DNA from: Rhodobacterales bacterium 52_120_T64 | GTDB lineage: Bacteria; Pseudomonadota; Alphaproteobacteria; Rhodobacterales; Rhodobacteraceae | Direction of reading: 5' to 3' | Assembly: GCA_002162875.1 (NCBI GenBank) | Contig: MABA01000004.1 | Location: 310,001 to 374,000 of the forward strand | DNA length: 64,000 bases | Shown here: positions 9,450 through 17,727 of the stretch, piece by piece | Position numbering within the stretch: position 1 is the first letter of the stretch | How the letters are laid out: the number at the start of each line of letters is the position of its first letter | Position numbers and translations under genes: made by a program | The notes under the pieces: generated by a model | The model's input: the letters and a program-made list of their open reading frames with translations, nothing else | The model's database searches: none | What the model was told of the DNA's origin: nothing

Positions 9450-9585
9450 GGTGTGTTACCTAAGTGTTAATTCTATTGTGGCAAGGTGCGCTGTGGCGAT
9501 GTGATTGAAACGATTATTGTTCTGATCGACCAGATCGCCTGAATGCGTACCGTTCGCAAATACTTTGAGAGTTTGGGATTCAGTT

Positions 9586-11229
9586 TTATACGAGCCGCGA
9601 TTGCTTAACTGCGGCTTCGACAAAACTGGCGAACAGCGGGTGCGGATCGAACGGGCGTGATTTTAATTCAGGATGAAACTGAACGCCGATGTACCAAGGG
9701 TGATCGGGAATTTCCACGATCTCTGGCAGTTTGCCATCTGGTGAAATGCCCGAGAACTTTAACCCGGTCGCTTCAATCGCGTCACGATAGGTCATATCAA
9801 CCTCGTACCGGTGGCGATGCCGTTCGGAAATTGCGGTGTCGCCGTAAATTTCCGCCACCCGAGAGCCTTCGGACAATGTGGCATTATACGCGCCTAGCCG
9901 CATTGTACCGCCCTTGTTGTCACTTGCGTCGCGCTGGATGGTACGATTGCCCTCCACCCATTCTTTCAAGTGGTACACAATGGGTGTGAACCGTTTTTCA
10001 CCTGATTCATGGTCAAATTCTTCGGATCCGGCGTCCTTGATGCCAGCCATATTGCGGGCCGCCTCGATCACAGCCATCTGCATGCCTAGGCAAATTCCGA
10101 GGTAGGGAATACCATGTTCGCGTGCATATTGCGCGGCCTTGATCTTGCCCTCAGTGCCACGTTCACCAAACCCACCAGGGACGAGAATTGCGTTGAACCC
10201 TTGAAGTTGTGGCGTGATTTTATCTTCAGATTCAAATACCTCTGAATTTATCCACTCAACCTTAACTTTAACGCGATTGTCTAGACCACCATGCGTTAAC
10301 GCCTCGGCGATCGATTTATACGCATCACCGAGCTGGGTGTATTTTCCAACAATCGCAATCTTGACGGTGCCCTCTGGATGCTCGACACGGTCCATGACAT
10401 CATCCCACTTGGTCATATCGGGTTCCGGCGCATCGGTGATACCAAACGCTTCCAACACCGCACGATCCATACCTTCGCGATGGTACGCAAGCGGCGCATC
10501 GTAAATCGATTTCAGATCCAGCGCCGAGATAACCGCGTCGGGTCGAACGTTGCAAAATAGCGCAAGCTTCTCGCGTTCCTTTTGCGGAATTTCGTGTTCA
10601 GAACGACACATCAAAATATCCGGGGCAATACCGATCGAACGCAATTCCTTAACGGAGTGTTGTGTCGGTTTCGTCTTCAACTCACCCGCCGCTGCAATAT
10701 ATGGCAACAATGTCAGGTGCATAAATATGCATTCCCCGCGCCGATCTTGATTGAATTGGCGGATAGCCTCGAAGAAGGGTAGGGCCTCGATATCACCGAC
10801 GGTGCCGCCGATTTCACACAGCATGAAATCAACGTCTTCATCACCAATCTTAATGAAATCTTTAATTTGGTTGGTTACATGTGGGATAACCTGAATGGTT
10901 TTGCCAAGATAGTCACCGCGGCGCTCTTTTTCCAACACGTCGGAATAGATCCGCCCTGAGGAAACCGAATCTGTTTTGCAAGCCGAAACACCAGTGAAGC
11001 GTTCATAGTGGCCAAGGTCCAGGTCGGTTTCAGCACCGTCATCGGTCACAAAAACCTCGCCGTGCTCAAACGGGGACATCGTGCCGGGATCGACGTTCAA
11101 ATATGGGTCAAGTTTGCGTAAGCGAACCGTGTATCCACGTGCCTGCAACAAAGCACCCAGTGCTGCTGACGCAAGACCTTTCCCTAACGAGGAAACCACA
11201 CCACCTGTAATGAAAATATAACGCGCCAT
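9586..11229 (-). CDS. pyrG: CTP synthase
   Basis: The 547-residue enzyme makes CTP from UTP, ATP and glutamine. The N-terminal synthase domain begins [17 protein letters not shown] and shows the nucleotide-binding [11 protein letters not shown]. The C-terminal glutamine amidotransferase domain carries the nucleophile cysteine in GICLGMQ and the catalytic His-Glu in FHPEL. Length and motif order are standard. In many Rhodobacterales secG precedes pyrG, but here the upstream 350 bases hold no secG-like gene. Identity is certain. Confidence 0.98.
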   Translation of the reverse strand: MARYIFITGGVVSSLGKGLASAALGALLQARGYTVRLRKLDPYLNVDPGTMSPFEHGEVFVTDDGAETDLDLGHYERFTGVSACKTDSVSSGRIYSDVLEKERRGDYLGKTIQVIPHVTNQIKDFIKIGDEDVDFMLCEIGGTVGDIEALPFFEAIRQFNQDRRGECIFMHLTLLPYIAAAGELKTKPTQHSVKELRSIGIAPDILMCRSEHEIPQKEREKLALFCNVRPDAVISALDLKSIYDAPLAYHREGMDRAVLEAFGITDAPEPDMTKWDDVMDRVEHPEGTVKIAIVGKYTQLGDAYKSIAEALTHGGLDNRVKVKVEWINSEVFESEDKITPQLQGFNAILVPGGFGERGTEGKIKAAQYAREHGIPYLGICLGMQMAVIEAARNMAGIKDAGSEEFDHESGEKRFTPIVYHLKEWVEGNRTIQRDASDNKGGTMRLGAYNATLSEGSRVAEIYGDTAISERHRHRYEVDMTYRDAIEATGLKFSGISPDGKLPEIVEIPDHPWYIGVQFHPELKSRPFDPHPLFASFVEAAVKQSRLV

Positions 11230-11586
11230 GCCGAATTGGCCCCCGTGTAAATGCTGTTATTTTGGATTGTGCCGTGTCGCACGTTCGCTTGTATCACGGG
11301 ATTAAACTCTTACCGGATTCGGATTGGTTTAACAAGATGGCAACCGCAAGATAGTGTGGAAATTTACGTGGCGGCAACCAGATAACGGGATAGTCGGCTG
11401 GTTCTATCCCTACCATCATTTGCGTTAAAACGATGTGCCTGTTGGTGGATTTCAGCGTAAAGCGAGGTTCGAAATGCGCTATCTATGCAAAAAACCGACC
11501 CAGAGCGGCTTGCGCGATTTGATCATATGGATCTGGCGCACTTGGCCTAACTGGGTCGGGGTAATGATTTAAAGTATTCGAGTTAA
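11230..11586. other. Intergenic region between pyrG and the iron-binding protein gene
   Basis: These 357 bases hold the presumed pyrG promoter on the minus strand and a long hairpin with a T run (11489-11559). A 32-codon plus-strand frame starting at 11474 lies within the hairpin and looks coincidental. Nothing else was recognised. Confidence 0.6.
11489..11559 (-). terminator. Large terminator-like hairpin after the iron-binding protein gene
   Basis: A perfect 9-bp outer stem (CTGGGTCGG/CCGACCCAG, 11551-11559 with 11495-11503) encloses about 47 bases that can pair further (GGCC/GGC and TGCGC/GCGCA). On the minus strand it is followed at once by six T (11489-11494). It lies 28 bases after the fbpA-like stop. 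The structure is larger than usual for an intrinsic terminator, so a terminator-proximal small RNA is possible. Confidence 0.7.
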
Positions 11587-12588
11587 CTATTCGTTAAAGT
11601 TCACCCGATCTACGATCTTCAGCGCAGTGTTGCGTAGTTTTGCGATGTCTACCAACGGTGTTGAGTCCGGCGTGAAATCACCCCAGCTTTGCACCAACTC
11701 GCTTGTCTGGGCAGTTTCCAGTAGCGGGTATTCGAAGTTCAGCTCGGCATACATGGCTTGCGCTGCTTCAGAAGTCAGGAACTCCATCAGGCGCAAAGTG
11801 TCTTCGTCGTTGCTTGACGATTTTGTCATAGCCATGCCCGAAAGGTTAACGTGCACGCCGTTGTCACCCAGAATCGGGAACTGGATGGTGACGCTGTTCG
11901 CCCAAGCCTGCTGTTCTTCGTTCTGAAGCATTGCGCCCATGTAATAGGTGTTTCCAATGGCAATATCGCAAACGCCAGCCCAGATCGCTTTGATTTGTGC
12001 GCGGTCATTTCCTTGTGGTTTGCGGGCTAGATTAGCCTTCAATCCCGTTAACCATTGCTCTGCGGCTTCCTCGCCGTGGTGGGCGACGACAGCCGACAGC
12101 AACCCGACATTGTAGTTGTGTGAACCAGAGCGTGTGCAAATTCGCCCTTCCCATTTAGGGTCCGTCAAATCTTCATATGTGGCTACTTCGACTTCCGCGA
12201 CGCGTTCATTGGAAGCGTAAATAACCCGTGCGCGCGAAGTTAGGCCAAACCAATTACCCTCAGGGTCGCGAAATGTGGCCGGGATGTTAGCGTTAATCAC
12301 GTCCGAGGTTACAGCCTGCGTAACGCCTGCTTCAACGATGGCGTTCAAGTTCGATATGTCCGTGGTCAACACAAGGTCTGCTGGCGAGCGCTGTCCCTCG
12401 GCCTTAAGGCGTTCAATAAGCCCGTCCTTGATGAACACGATGTTTGTCTTGATTCCGGTTTCTGCGGTGAAAGCCTCCAGAATGGGGTCAATAAGTTGCG
12501 GGTTGCGTGATGAGTAAATATTGACTTCTGCAAGCACAGGCGTGGCGATGATGCTGGCCGTTAGTATGGTGGCAATTTGTTTAAGCAT
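11587..12588 (-). CDS. fbpA: Ferric iron ABC transporter periplasmic binding protein
   Basis: This 333-residue protein has a Sec signal peptide (about residues 1-20, ending PVLA) and the FbpA/AfuA core: VNIYSSRNPQLIDP at the mature N-terminus and the iron-ligand tyrosine pair in GNTYYMGAM. It should bind ferric iron in the periplasm and pass it to an FbpBC permease. No permease or ATPase gene is adjacent, so the gene is an orphan here. Two iron-rhodo-box sites (TGA-N9-TCA) lie 36-76 bases upstream, which supports iron-dependent repression. A hairpin with a T run follows the gene. Confidence 0.92.
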   Translation of the reverse strand: MLKQIATILTASIIATPVLAEVNIYSSRNPQLIDPILEAFTAETGIKTNIVFIKDGLIERLKAEGQRSPADLVLTTDISNLNAIVEAGVTQAVTSDVINANIPATFRDPEGNWFGLTSRARVIYASNERVAEVEVATYEDLTDPKWEGRICTRSGSHNYNVGLLSAVVAHHGEEAAEQWLTGLKANLARKPQGNDRAQIKAIWAGVCDIAIGNTYYMGAMLQNEEQQAWANSVTIQFPILGDNGVHVNLSGMAMTKSSSNDEDTLRLMEFLTSEAAQAMYAELNFEYPLLETAQTSELVQSWGDFTPDSTPLVDIAKLRNTALKIVDRVNFNE

Positions 12589-12624
12589 TGTTAACTCCGG
12601 TTTGATTTCTGGAGTTGAATTACC

Positions 12625-12639
12625 TGACTAAAATTGTCA
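12625..12639. promoter_or_regulatory. Iron-rhodo-box, proximal
   Basis: The sequence TGACTAAAATTGTCA fits TGA-N9-TCA exactly and extends to a longer palindrome (ACCTGAC...GTCAGGT, 12622-12642). It lies 36 bases before the fbpA start. This motif is the proposed site for RirA/IscR-type Rrf2 iron regulators in Rhizobiales and Rhodobacterales. Confidence 0.75.
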
Positions 12640-12649
12640 GGTCAATAGG

Positions 12650-12664
12650 TGACTAAAAAAATCA
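12650..12664. promoter_or_regulatory. Iron-rhodo-box, distal
   Basis: A second TGA-N9-TCA site (TGACTAAAAAAATCA) is placed 25 bases from the first and shares its TGACTAAAA half. Its end coincides with the mazG stop codon. Two sites in register suggest cooperative binding at the fbpA promoter. Confidence 0.6.
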
Positions 12665-13510
12665 GGAAAGTTTCTCCTGCCTTTTTACATCGTCCCAAAG
12701 TGCATCCATTTCCTCAAGGTTTGACATTTTTGGAGTTTTTCCAAGTTCTTTCAAACGGTCTTCTACTCCTTTGAAACGGCGCGTAAATTTGGTGTTTGCA
12801 GAACGCAAAACCGTTTCGGGTTCAAGGTCCAAGTGTCTTGCAAGATTGGCCATGACGAACAGTAAATCACCGAACTCTTCTGCTATTTCTTCTTTGCCCA
12901 ATGTATTTCGCGCCTCGACGAGCTCTCCTGCTTCTTCGATGATTTTATCTAAAACCATCCCGGTTTCGGGCCAATCAAAGCCGACCCGTGCCGCACGATT
13001 CTGTAATTTTACGGCTCTGGTTAGCGCTGGAAGCCCAGCGGCAACTCCATCGAGTGTACTCACCTTATCGACTCCGCGCTCAGCAGCTTTGATCTGCTCC
13101 CAATCCGAAACCTGCTGCGCGGCTGATTTGTCCCTGCTTTCATCCCCGAAAACATGCGGGTGGCGCCGGTACATCTTTTCGGAAATCGAGTCTACAACAT
13201 CGTCAAATCCGAATAAGCCAGCCTCTTGTGCCATTTGCGAATGGTAAACGACCTGCAACAACAGATCGCCAAGTTCGTCTTGCAGCTCGCCCATCTCGCC
13301 GCGCTCAATTGCGTCAGCCACTTCATACGCTTCCTCGATCGTGTATGGCGCTATGGAGGCGAAATCCTGTTCGATGTCCCACGGACACCCTGTTTTAGGG
13401 TCTCGCAACCGTCGCATGATTTCCATTAATCGGTCAAGACCAGCCTTTTCGTCGTTGACCAATTGGTCAGACTGGTGCATCGGCAGAGGCAAGGCAGTCT
13501 TATCCGTCAT
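12662..13510 (-). CDS. mazG: Nucleoside triphosphate pyrophosphohydrolase MazG
   Basis: A 282-residue two-domain MazG. The first MazG domain shows LRDPKTGCPWDIEQ and the metal-binding EEAYEVADAIE...ELGDLL (ExxE12-28ExxD pattern). The second domain repeats this with EEAGELVEARN...EEFGDLLF. The enzyme hydrolyses NTPs, including damaged ones, to NMP and pyrophosphate in the cytoplasm. Its start overlaps the end of the P450 gene by 11 bases, so it is the last gene of the operon PLP enzyme-P450-mazG. Length and motifs are standard for the full-length form. Confidence 0.95.
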   Translation of the reverse strand: MTDKTALPLPMHQSDQLVNDEKAGLDRLMEIMRRLRDPKTGCPWDIEQDFASIAPYTIEEAYEVADAIERGEMGELQDELGDLLLQVVYHSQMAQEAGLFGFDDVVDSISEKMYRRHPHVFGDESRDKSAAQQVSDWEQIKAAERGVDKVSTLDGVAAGLPALTRAVKLQNRAARVGFDWPETGMVLDKIIEEAGELVEARNTLGKEEIAEEFGDLLFVMANLARHLDLEPETVLRSANTKFTRRFKGVEDRLKELGKTPKMSNLEEMDALWDDVKRQEKLS

Positions 13511-14708
13511 TCTTCACTCCAAGCTTTACGCGCAGGGTCTCAAGACCATGAAAGTGAAAGCGATCCGCATAAACGAGGGGCTCCGCCAGTTTCATGTCCG
13601 GATATTTGGCGAATAATATCGGCAAGGCGACCGCCATTTCCAACTTGGCCAGCGGTGTTCCAATGCAAAAATGCAGACCGGCACCGAATGACATGTTACC
13701 AATCCCTCCACGCTCAGCATCAAGTTTCATGGGGCAGGCGAATTTTTCAGGGTCGTGGTTGGCCCCTGCCAACATCAACCCAATCACGTCTCCGGTTTTG
13801 AAATCATGCCCGAAAGCACTGATGTCCTGCATCGCGTAGCGGGTGAACATGTGCAAAGGCGGGTCGATCCGCAAGGTTTCCTCAACCATTTGAACCGTGT
13901 CTTCCGGCGTTTTGAAATGTTGAGACGGAACGTCGCTTTCTTCCAGCAATGCTTTGATACCGTTTGCAAAACTGTGCACCGTTGCCTCGTGACCTGCGTT
14001 AAGTAGCAATATGCACGTGGTAACCAACTCGTCGGTCGACAGCTTTTCGCCTTCGTCATTCGCGGCGATTAGGTGTGTTATCAAATCATCCCGCGGCTCG
14101 CCCCGTCGGGCTTCAATGTATTCCCGTATAAACGCAGAAAAATCCTGTGTGGCTTTAACGGCGGCATCTTCGACCGCTCGATCACGGCGCACCTGATACA
14201 TTGCGACCATATCGTGTGACCATTCCAGCAATTGATCGCTCATATCTTCGGGCACGCCCAAAAGGCGGGATATTATGATGATTGGTATTTTTTCGCAAAA
14301 TGCGGGTAGTAGATCGACTTCTCCGTCAGGGAAGCCCTCAATCAATTCATAGGTTAACGCTTCGATCTTAGGCTCAAGTTCGGCAACACGTCTATTGGTG
14401 AATGCCCGTACCAGCAAGCCACGCAGACGAGTGTGGGTCGGGGGTTCCAATTCCAATAACGAGTGTTTTTCGACATCATAAAAGGGTTTGAGATGGGCCG
14501 GATGAACGGGCTGAAACCCCTCTGGGGCTTCGCGACCAAACCGTCGGTCTCGCATGATGGCGTTAACGGTTTTATGCTCGACAGAACATAATATCCCGTA
14601 ATCCTCCCAATGAAAAAGTGGACCAGCATCGCGAACGCTATCGTAAAACGGATAAGGGTTTTGCACGAATTCGGGGTCGCGCGGGTCTTGGTGGAAAGTC
14701 TTAATCAT
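13500..14708 (-). CDS. Cytochrome P450
   Basis: A 402-residue bacterial soluble P450. The heme-binding loop FGAGLHFCIG carries the thiolate cysteine at about residue 348. The I-helix motif LNAGHEATVH (with the conserved acid and threonine) and the K-helix ExxR in EETLRIDPP are present. Length fits CYP101/CYP107-like class I enzymes that need a ferredoxin and reductase, neither of which is nearby. It overlaps the PLP enzyme gene by 4 bases and mazG by 11 bases. The substrate cannot be read from the sequence. Confidence 0.93.
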   Translation of the reverse strand: MIKTFHQDPRDPEFVQNPYPFYDSVRDAGPLFHWEDYGILCSVEHKTVNAIMRDRRFGREAPEGFQPVHPAHLKPFYDVEKHSLLELEPPTHTRLRGLLVRAFTNRRVAELEPKIEALTYELIEGFPDGEVDLLPAFCEKIPIIIISRLLGVPEDMSDQLLEWSHDMVAMYQVRRDRAVEDAAVKATQDFSAFIREYIEARRGEPRDDLITHLIAANDEGEKLSTDELVTTCILLLNAGHEATVHSFANGIKALLEESDVPSQHFKTPEDTVQMVEETLRIDPPLHMFTRYAMQDISAFGHDFKTGDVIGLMLAGANHDPEKFACPMKLDAERGGIGNMSFGAGLHFCIGTPLAKLEMAVALPILFAKYPDMKLAEPLVYADRFHFHGLETLRVKLGVKNDG

Positions 14709-15865
14709 TCTGCGCGCTCCAACGCTTGTTCTAGATCAGCTATCAAGTCATTAACGTCCTCGATGCCGATGGAAAGGCGGATAAGGTTGTCTGCAACGAT
14801 GGAGAGTGGGCCTTCAACTGCTTTGCGATGTTCAATCAGACTTTCAACTCCGCCCAATGACGTTGCTGGAACGAACACTTGTGTGAACCGCGAAACATCC
14901 TGCGCTTGTGCAGCCCCTCCTTTGATAAGGATCGAAATCATGCCGCCAAAACCACCGGTCATCTGACGTTTGGCAATCTCGTGACCGGGGTGCGAAGGCA
15001 GGCCAGGGTAAAGGACGTTTTCGATCAGTTTGTGGCCCTGAAAATGCTTGGCTAGGGTTAATGCATTCGCGGATGCCCGATCGTAGCGCAAATACAGTGT
15101 GCGCAGACCGCGGATCAGTAACCATGCCTCAAACCCTGCCATGACGCTGCCTTGCAGTTCGCGGATTTCCCCGAGTTCATCCCACAGCGCATTGGTATCG
15201 GCGCAAGTCAACACGCCGCCGGTCATATCGGAGTGACCATTCAGATATTTTGTGGCCGAGTGAAAAACAATATCTGCCCCAAGCGTCAGCGCTTGCGTGG
15301 TGCTGGGCGGCGAAGTCGTGCAATCAACAGCAAGGATGGCGCCAGCAGCGTGGGCGATTTCGGCGGCTTGCGCTATGTCGATGACATCCCAGTTCGGGTT
15401 CGTCGGACTTTCGATCCAAACTATACGTGTCTGGCCGGCCCGCACAGCATTCGCAAGCGCGGATGGATCAGTCTGGTCGAAAAACGTGGCTTCAACCCCG
15501 CGCTTTTGGGTCAGGCGATGGATCCACGTCATGCCTGCGTGGTACATGACCTGCGGCGCGACAACGTGATCACCGGATTCCAGTGTTTCCATCAGGGTAA
15601 CCATGGCTGCCATGCCTGAAGCAAACAGCAACGAGGCGCTGCCGCCTTCTAGACTGGCTAGAACGGCTTCAGCATGTTTGACGGTTTGGCCACCACTGCG
15701 ACCATAGATATAGGCTTGACGTGGGTCATAGTTTTCGTCCCGAGCATAGGTGCTGGACAGGTCGATCATTGGACTGATGGCACCTGTGCGCTCGTCTATC
15801 ATGTGCAAGGCTTGTACCGCACGGGTGGCAGGCGACAGATTTAGCTGTTTGGGTGGTGTTGGCAT
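14705..15865 (-). CDS. Cystathionine gamma-synthase/beta-lyase family PLP enzyme
   Basis: A 386-residue member of the Cys/Met metabolism PLP-dependent family. The PLP-binding lysine lies in HSATKYLNGHSD, the aspartate contacting the cofactor in LAVDCT, and the phosphate-binding YGRSGG and ASGMAAM motifs are all present. The family includes cystathionine gamma-synthase, beta-lyase and methionine gamma-lyase, which sequence alone does not separate here. The start at 15865 (MPTPPKQLNLSPATRAV) fits relatives; an ATG 30 bases upstream is possible. It leads a tightly overlapping operon with P450 and mazG. Confidence 0.88.
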   Translation of the reverse strand: MPTPPKQLNLSPATRAVQALHMIDERTGAISPMIDLSSTYARDENYDPRQAYIYGRSGGQTVKHAEAVLASLEGGSASLLFASGMAAMVTLMETLESGDHVVAPQVMYHAGMTWIHRLTQKRGVEATFFDQTDPSALANAVRAGQTRIVWIESPTNPNWDVIDIAQAAEIAHAAGAILAVDCTTSPPSTTQALTLGADIVFHSATKYLNGHSDMTGGVLTCADTNALWDELGEIRELQGSVMAGFEAWLLIRGLRTLYLRYDRASANALTLAKHFQGHKLIENVLYPGLPSHPGHEIAKRQMTGGFGGMISILIKGGAAQAQDVSRFTQVFVPATSLGGVESLIEHRKAVEGPLSIVADNLIRLSIGIEDVNDLIADLEQALERAE

Positions 15866-15987
15866 CGTGGGAATCCTGTTGTTATTCACTGCCAATACTG
15901 CGACCGAACAATCAGAATGACAAGCCTGACCGCTTGACGCCTTACCGAAGACGGGTGATACCTGATGAACCCCGCAACCGGAGCCTT

Positions 15988-17727
15988 ATGTTGAAGCGCG
16001 TCGTTATTATTTTGTTAATTGGTTTGACGGCCGTCTCATTGCTTTGGGGTGTGTGGCGCTGGTCGTATAACGAGGCGTTGGTCCAGTTGGAGGTACGCGG
16101 ACAAGGCAACCTGTCGCTAGCATCGGATCGTCTAGTCAGTCAGTTTGGGCGTTATCGTCAGTTGCCGGTGGTGCTAAGCGATAATCCGGTGTTGCGTGAA
16201 GCTGTGGTTCGCGACCCGAAGGAATCCTTTCAGGATATTAGCATATTTCTAGAACGGGCTGCTGATGTGACGGGCGCGTTGGACATTCTTTTGCTTGATC
16301 GTTCGGGCACAACTCTTGCGGCGGCAAACTGGCAGGACGACAGTTTCATCGGCGTGAATTTTGCTGGGCGACCGGATTTTGTGCGAGCAATGAACGGAGC
16401 GTTGGGATTTTATCACTCGCAGGAAAATGCCGATGATCCGCGCGGGTTTTATTTTACCACCGCCTTACGCGATGGTCTGGGAAATATTACTGGTGGGATT
16501 TCGATCAAAGTTGATCTCGAGGTTCTAGAGGTCGAGTGGCGCGGTGACCCTGAAATTATCTTTTTCACCGACGCAAACGGGGTGATCTTCATTGCTAACA
16601 GGCACTCGCTATTACTGCGCGTGTATGGGGATTATGATGAACTGCTGTCGAATGAAAAGGAGAGCCAACGGTATGTGCGCGCCCAGCTCCAGACTATGTT
16701 TCCTTTCGCAGAAGATGAGAAATTCGGTCGTACGCGCTGGGTGCAGAGCGAGGATTTTGAAATCCCGCTGCGTTCACTTTATTTGAAAACACCGCTGCCT
16801 GTAATCGGGATGACGGGGAATATCCTGCTGGATTTGAAGCCAGTCGAAGAGCAGGCGAGATTGCGGACAGCGTTAGCGGCGGCGTTTCTGGTGATGCTTG
16901 GCTTGTTGATCATGAACTTGCTGCAAAGACGACGAACATTGGCGGATCTTCTGAAGATCGAGGAAAAGGCCACGGCTGAGTTGGAGATCAGGGTTGCGGA
17001 TCGGACCGCGCAATTGCAATCAGCAAACGAGCATTTGGTTCAAGCTGGAAAACTTGCAGCATTGGGGCAGATGTCAGCCGGTATTAGCCACGAATTAAAC
17101 CAACCGTTGGCCGCGATTCAGTCATATGCTGAAAATGCCGTGATCTTGCTTGAAAGGGAACGGACCGCAGATGTGAGCAAAAACCTTGGACAGATTTCCA
17201 GTCTGGCGGGGCGGATGGGGCGGATTATCAGGAACCTCAGAGCATTCTCCCGCAAAGAAGGCGAACCAGCGGGAGAAGTCGATTTAGTTAAAGTTGTCGA
17301 GGATACGTTGGAGCTGGCAGGTATTCGGTTGCGGGAAAAGAATGTTGTAGTGCATTGGGTGAAACCGACCAAACCTGTGTTGGTAATCGGCGGTGGCGTC
17401 CGGTTGCAACAGGTGGTGTTGAACCTTATTTCTAACGCCACCGACGCGATGGAAGTTCAATCCGATCCGCAAATATGGCTAGATATTTCGCGTAGCAACG
17501 CCGTGTATTTGAAAGTGCGCGATAATGGTCCAGGGTTGGAAGACAAAGACAAGATATTTGAACCGTTTTACACCACAAAGCCTATAGGCGAGGGGGACGG
17601 TATGGGCTTGGGGCTGTCCATTTCTTACGGGATTGTGCAAAGTTTTGGCGGGCAAATTGTGGGCGAAAATCACAATGACGGCGGGGCAGTGTTTCGTATA
17701 GAACTAACGCCAGCGGAGGCGAAATGA
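15988..17727 (+). CDS. dctB: C4-dicarboxylate sensor histidine kinase DctB
   Basis: A 579-residue membrane histidine kinase. The first transmembrane helix (about residues 5-24) and the second (about 290-312) flank a periplasmic double-PAS/Cache-type sensor region. A cytoplasmic coiled coil leads to the HisKA motif ISHELNQPLAAIQ with His368. The ATPase domain has NLISNATDAM, DNGPGL and GDGMGLGLS boxes. The plan matches DctB, which senses C4-dicarboxylates and phosphorylates DctD. The ATG at 15988 has GGAG just upstream; an in-frame ATG at 15853 would add 45 polar residues. It overlaps dctD by 4 bases, and the TRAP genes follow. Confidence 0.93.
   Translation: MLKRVVIILLIGLTAVSLLWGVWRWSYNEALVQLEVRGQGNLSLASDRLVSQFGRYRQLPVVLSDNPVLREAVVRDPKESFQDISIFLERAADVTGALDILLLDRSGTTLAAANWQDDSFIGVNFAGRPDFVRAMNGALGFYHSQENADDPRGFYFTTALRDGLGNITGGISIKVDLEVLEVEWRGDPEIIFFTDANGVIFIANRHSLLLRVYGDYDELLSNEKESQRYVRAQLQTMFPFAEDEKFGRTRWVQSEDFEIPLRSLYLKTPLPVIGMTGNILLDLKPVEEQARLRTALAAAFLVMLGLLIMNLLQRRRTLADLLKIEEKATAELEIRVADRTAQLQSANEHLVQAGKLAALGQMSAGISHELNQPLAAIQSYAENAVILLERERTADVSKNLGQISSLAGRMGRIIRNLRAFSRKEGEPAGEVDLVKVVEDTLELAGIRLREKNVVVHWVKPTKPVLVIGGGVRLQQVVLNLISNATDAMEVQSDPQIWLDISRSNAVYLKVRDNGPGLEDKDKIFEPFYTTKPIGEGDGMGLGLSISYGIVQSFGGQIVGENHNDGGAVFRIELTPAEAK

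Noticed and set aside
11474-11572. 32-codon plus-strand frame within the large hairpin
   Set aside because: No clear ribosome site, and the hairpin structure explains the sequence better.
15896-15987. Possible cobalamin- or SAM-type riboswitch upstream of dctB
   Set aside because: A short stretch (GGGTGATACC...CCCGCAACCGG) recalls a cobalamin core, but the stems and the remaining boxes are missing.
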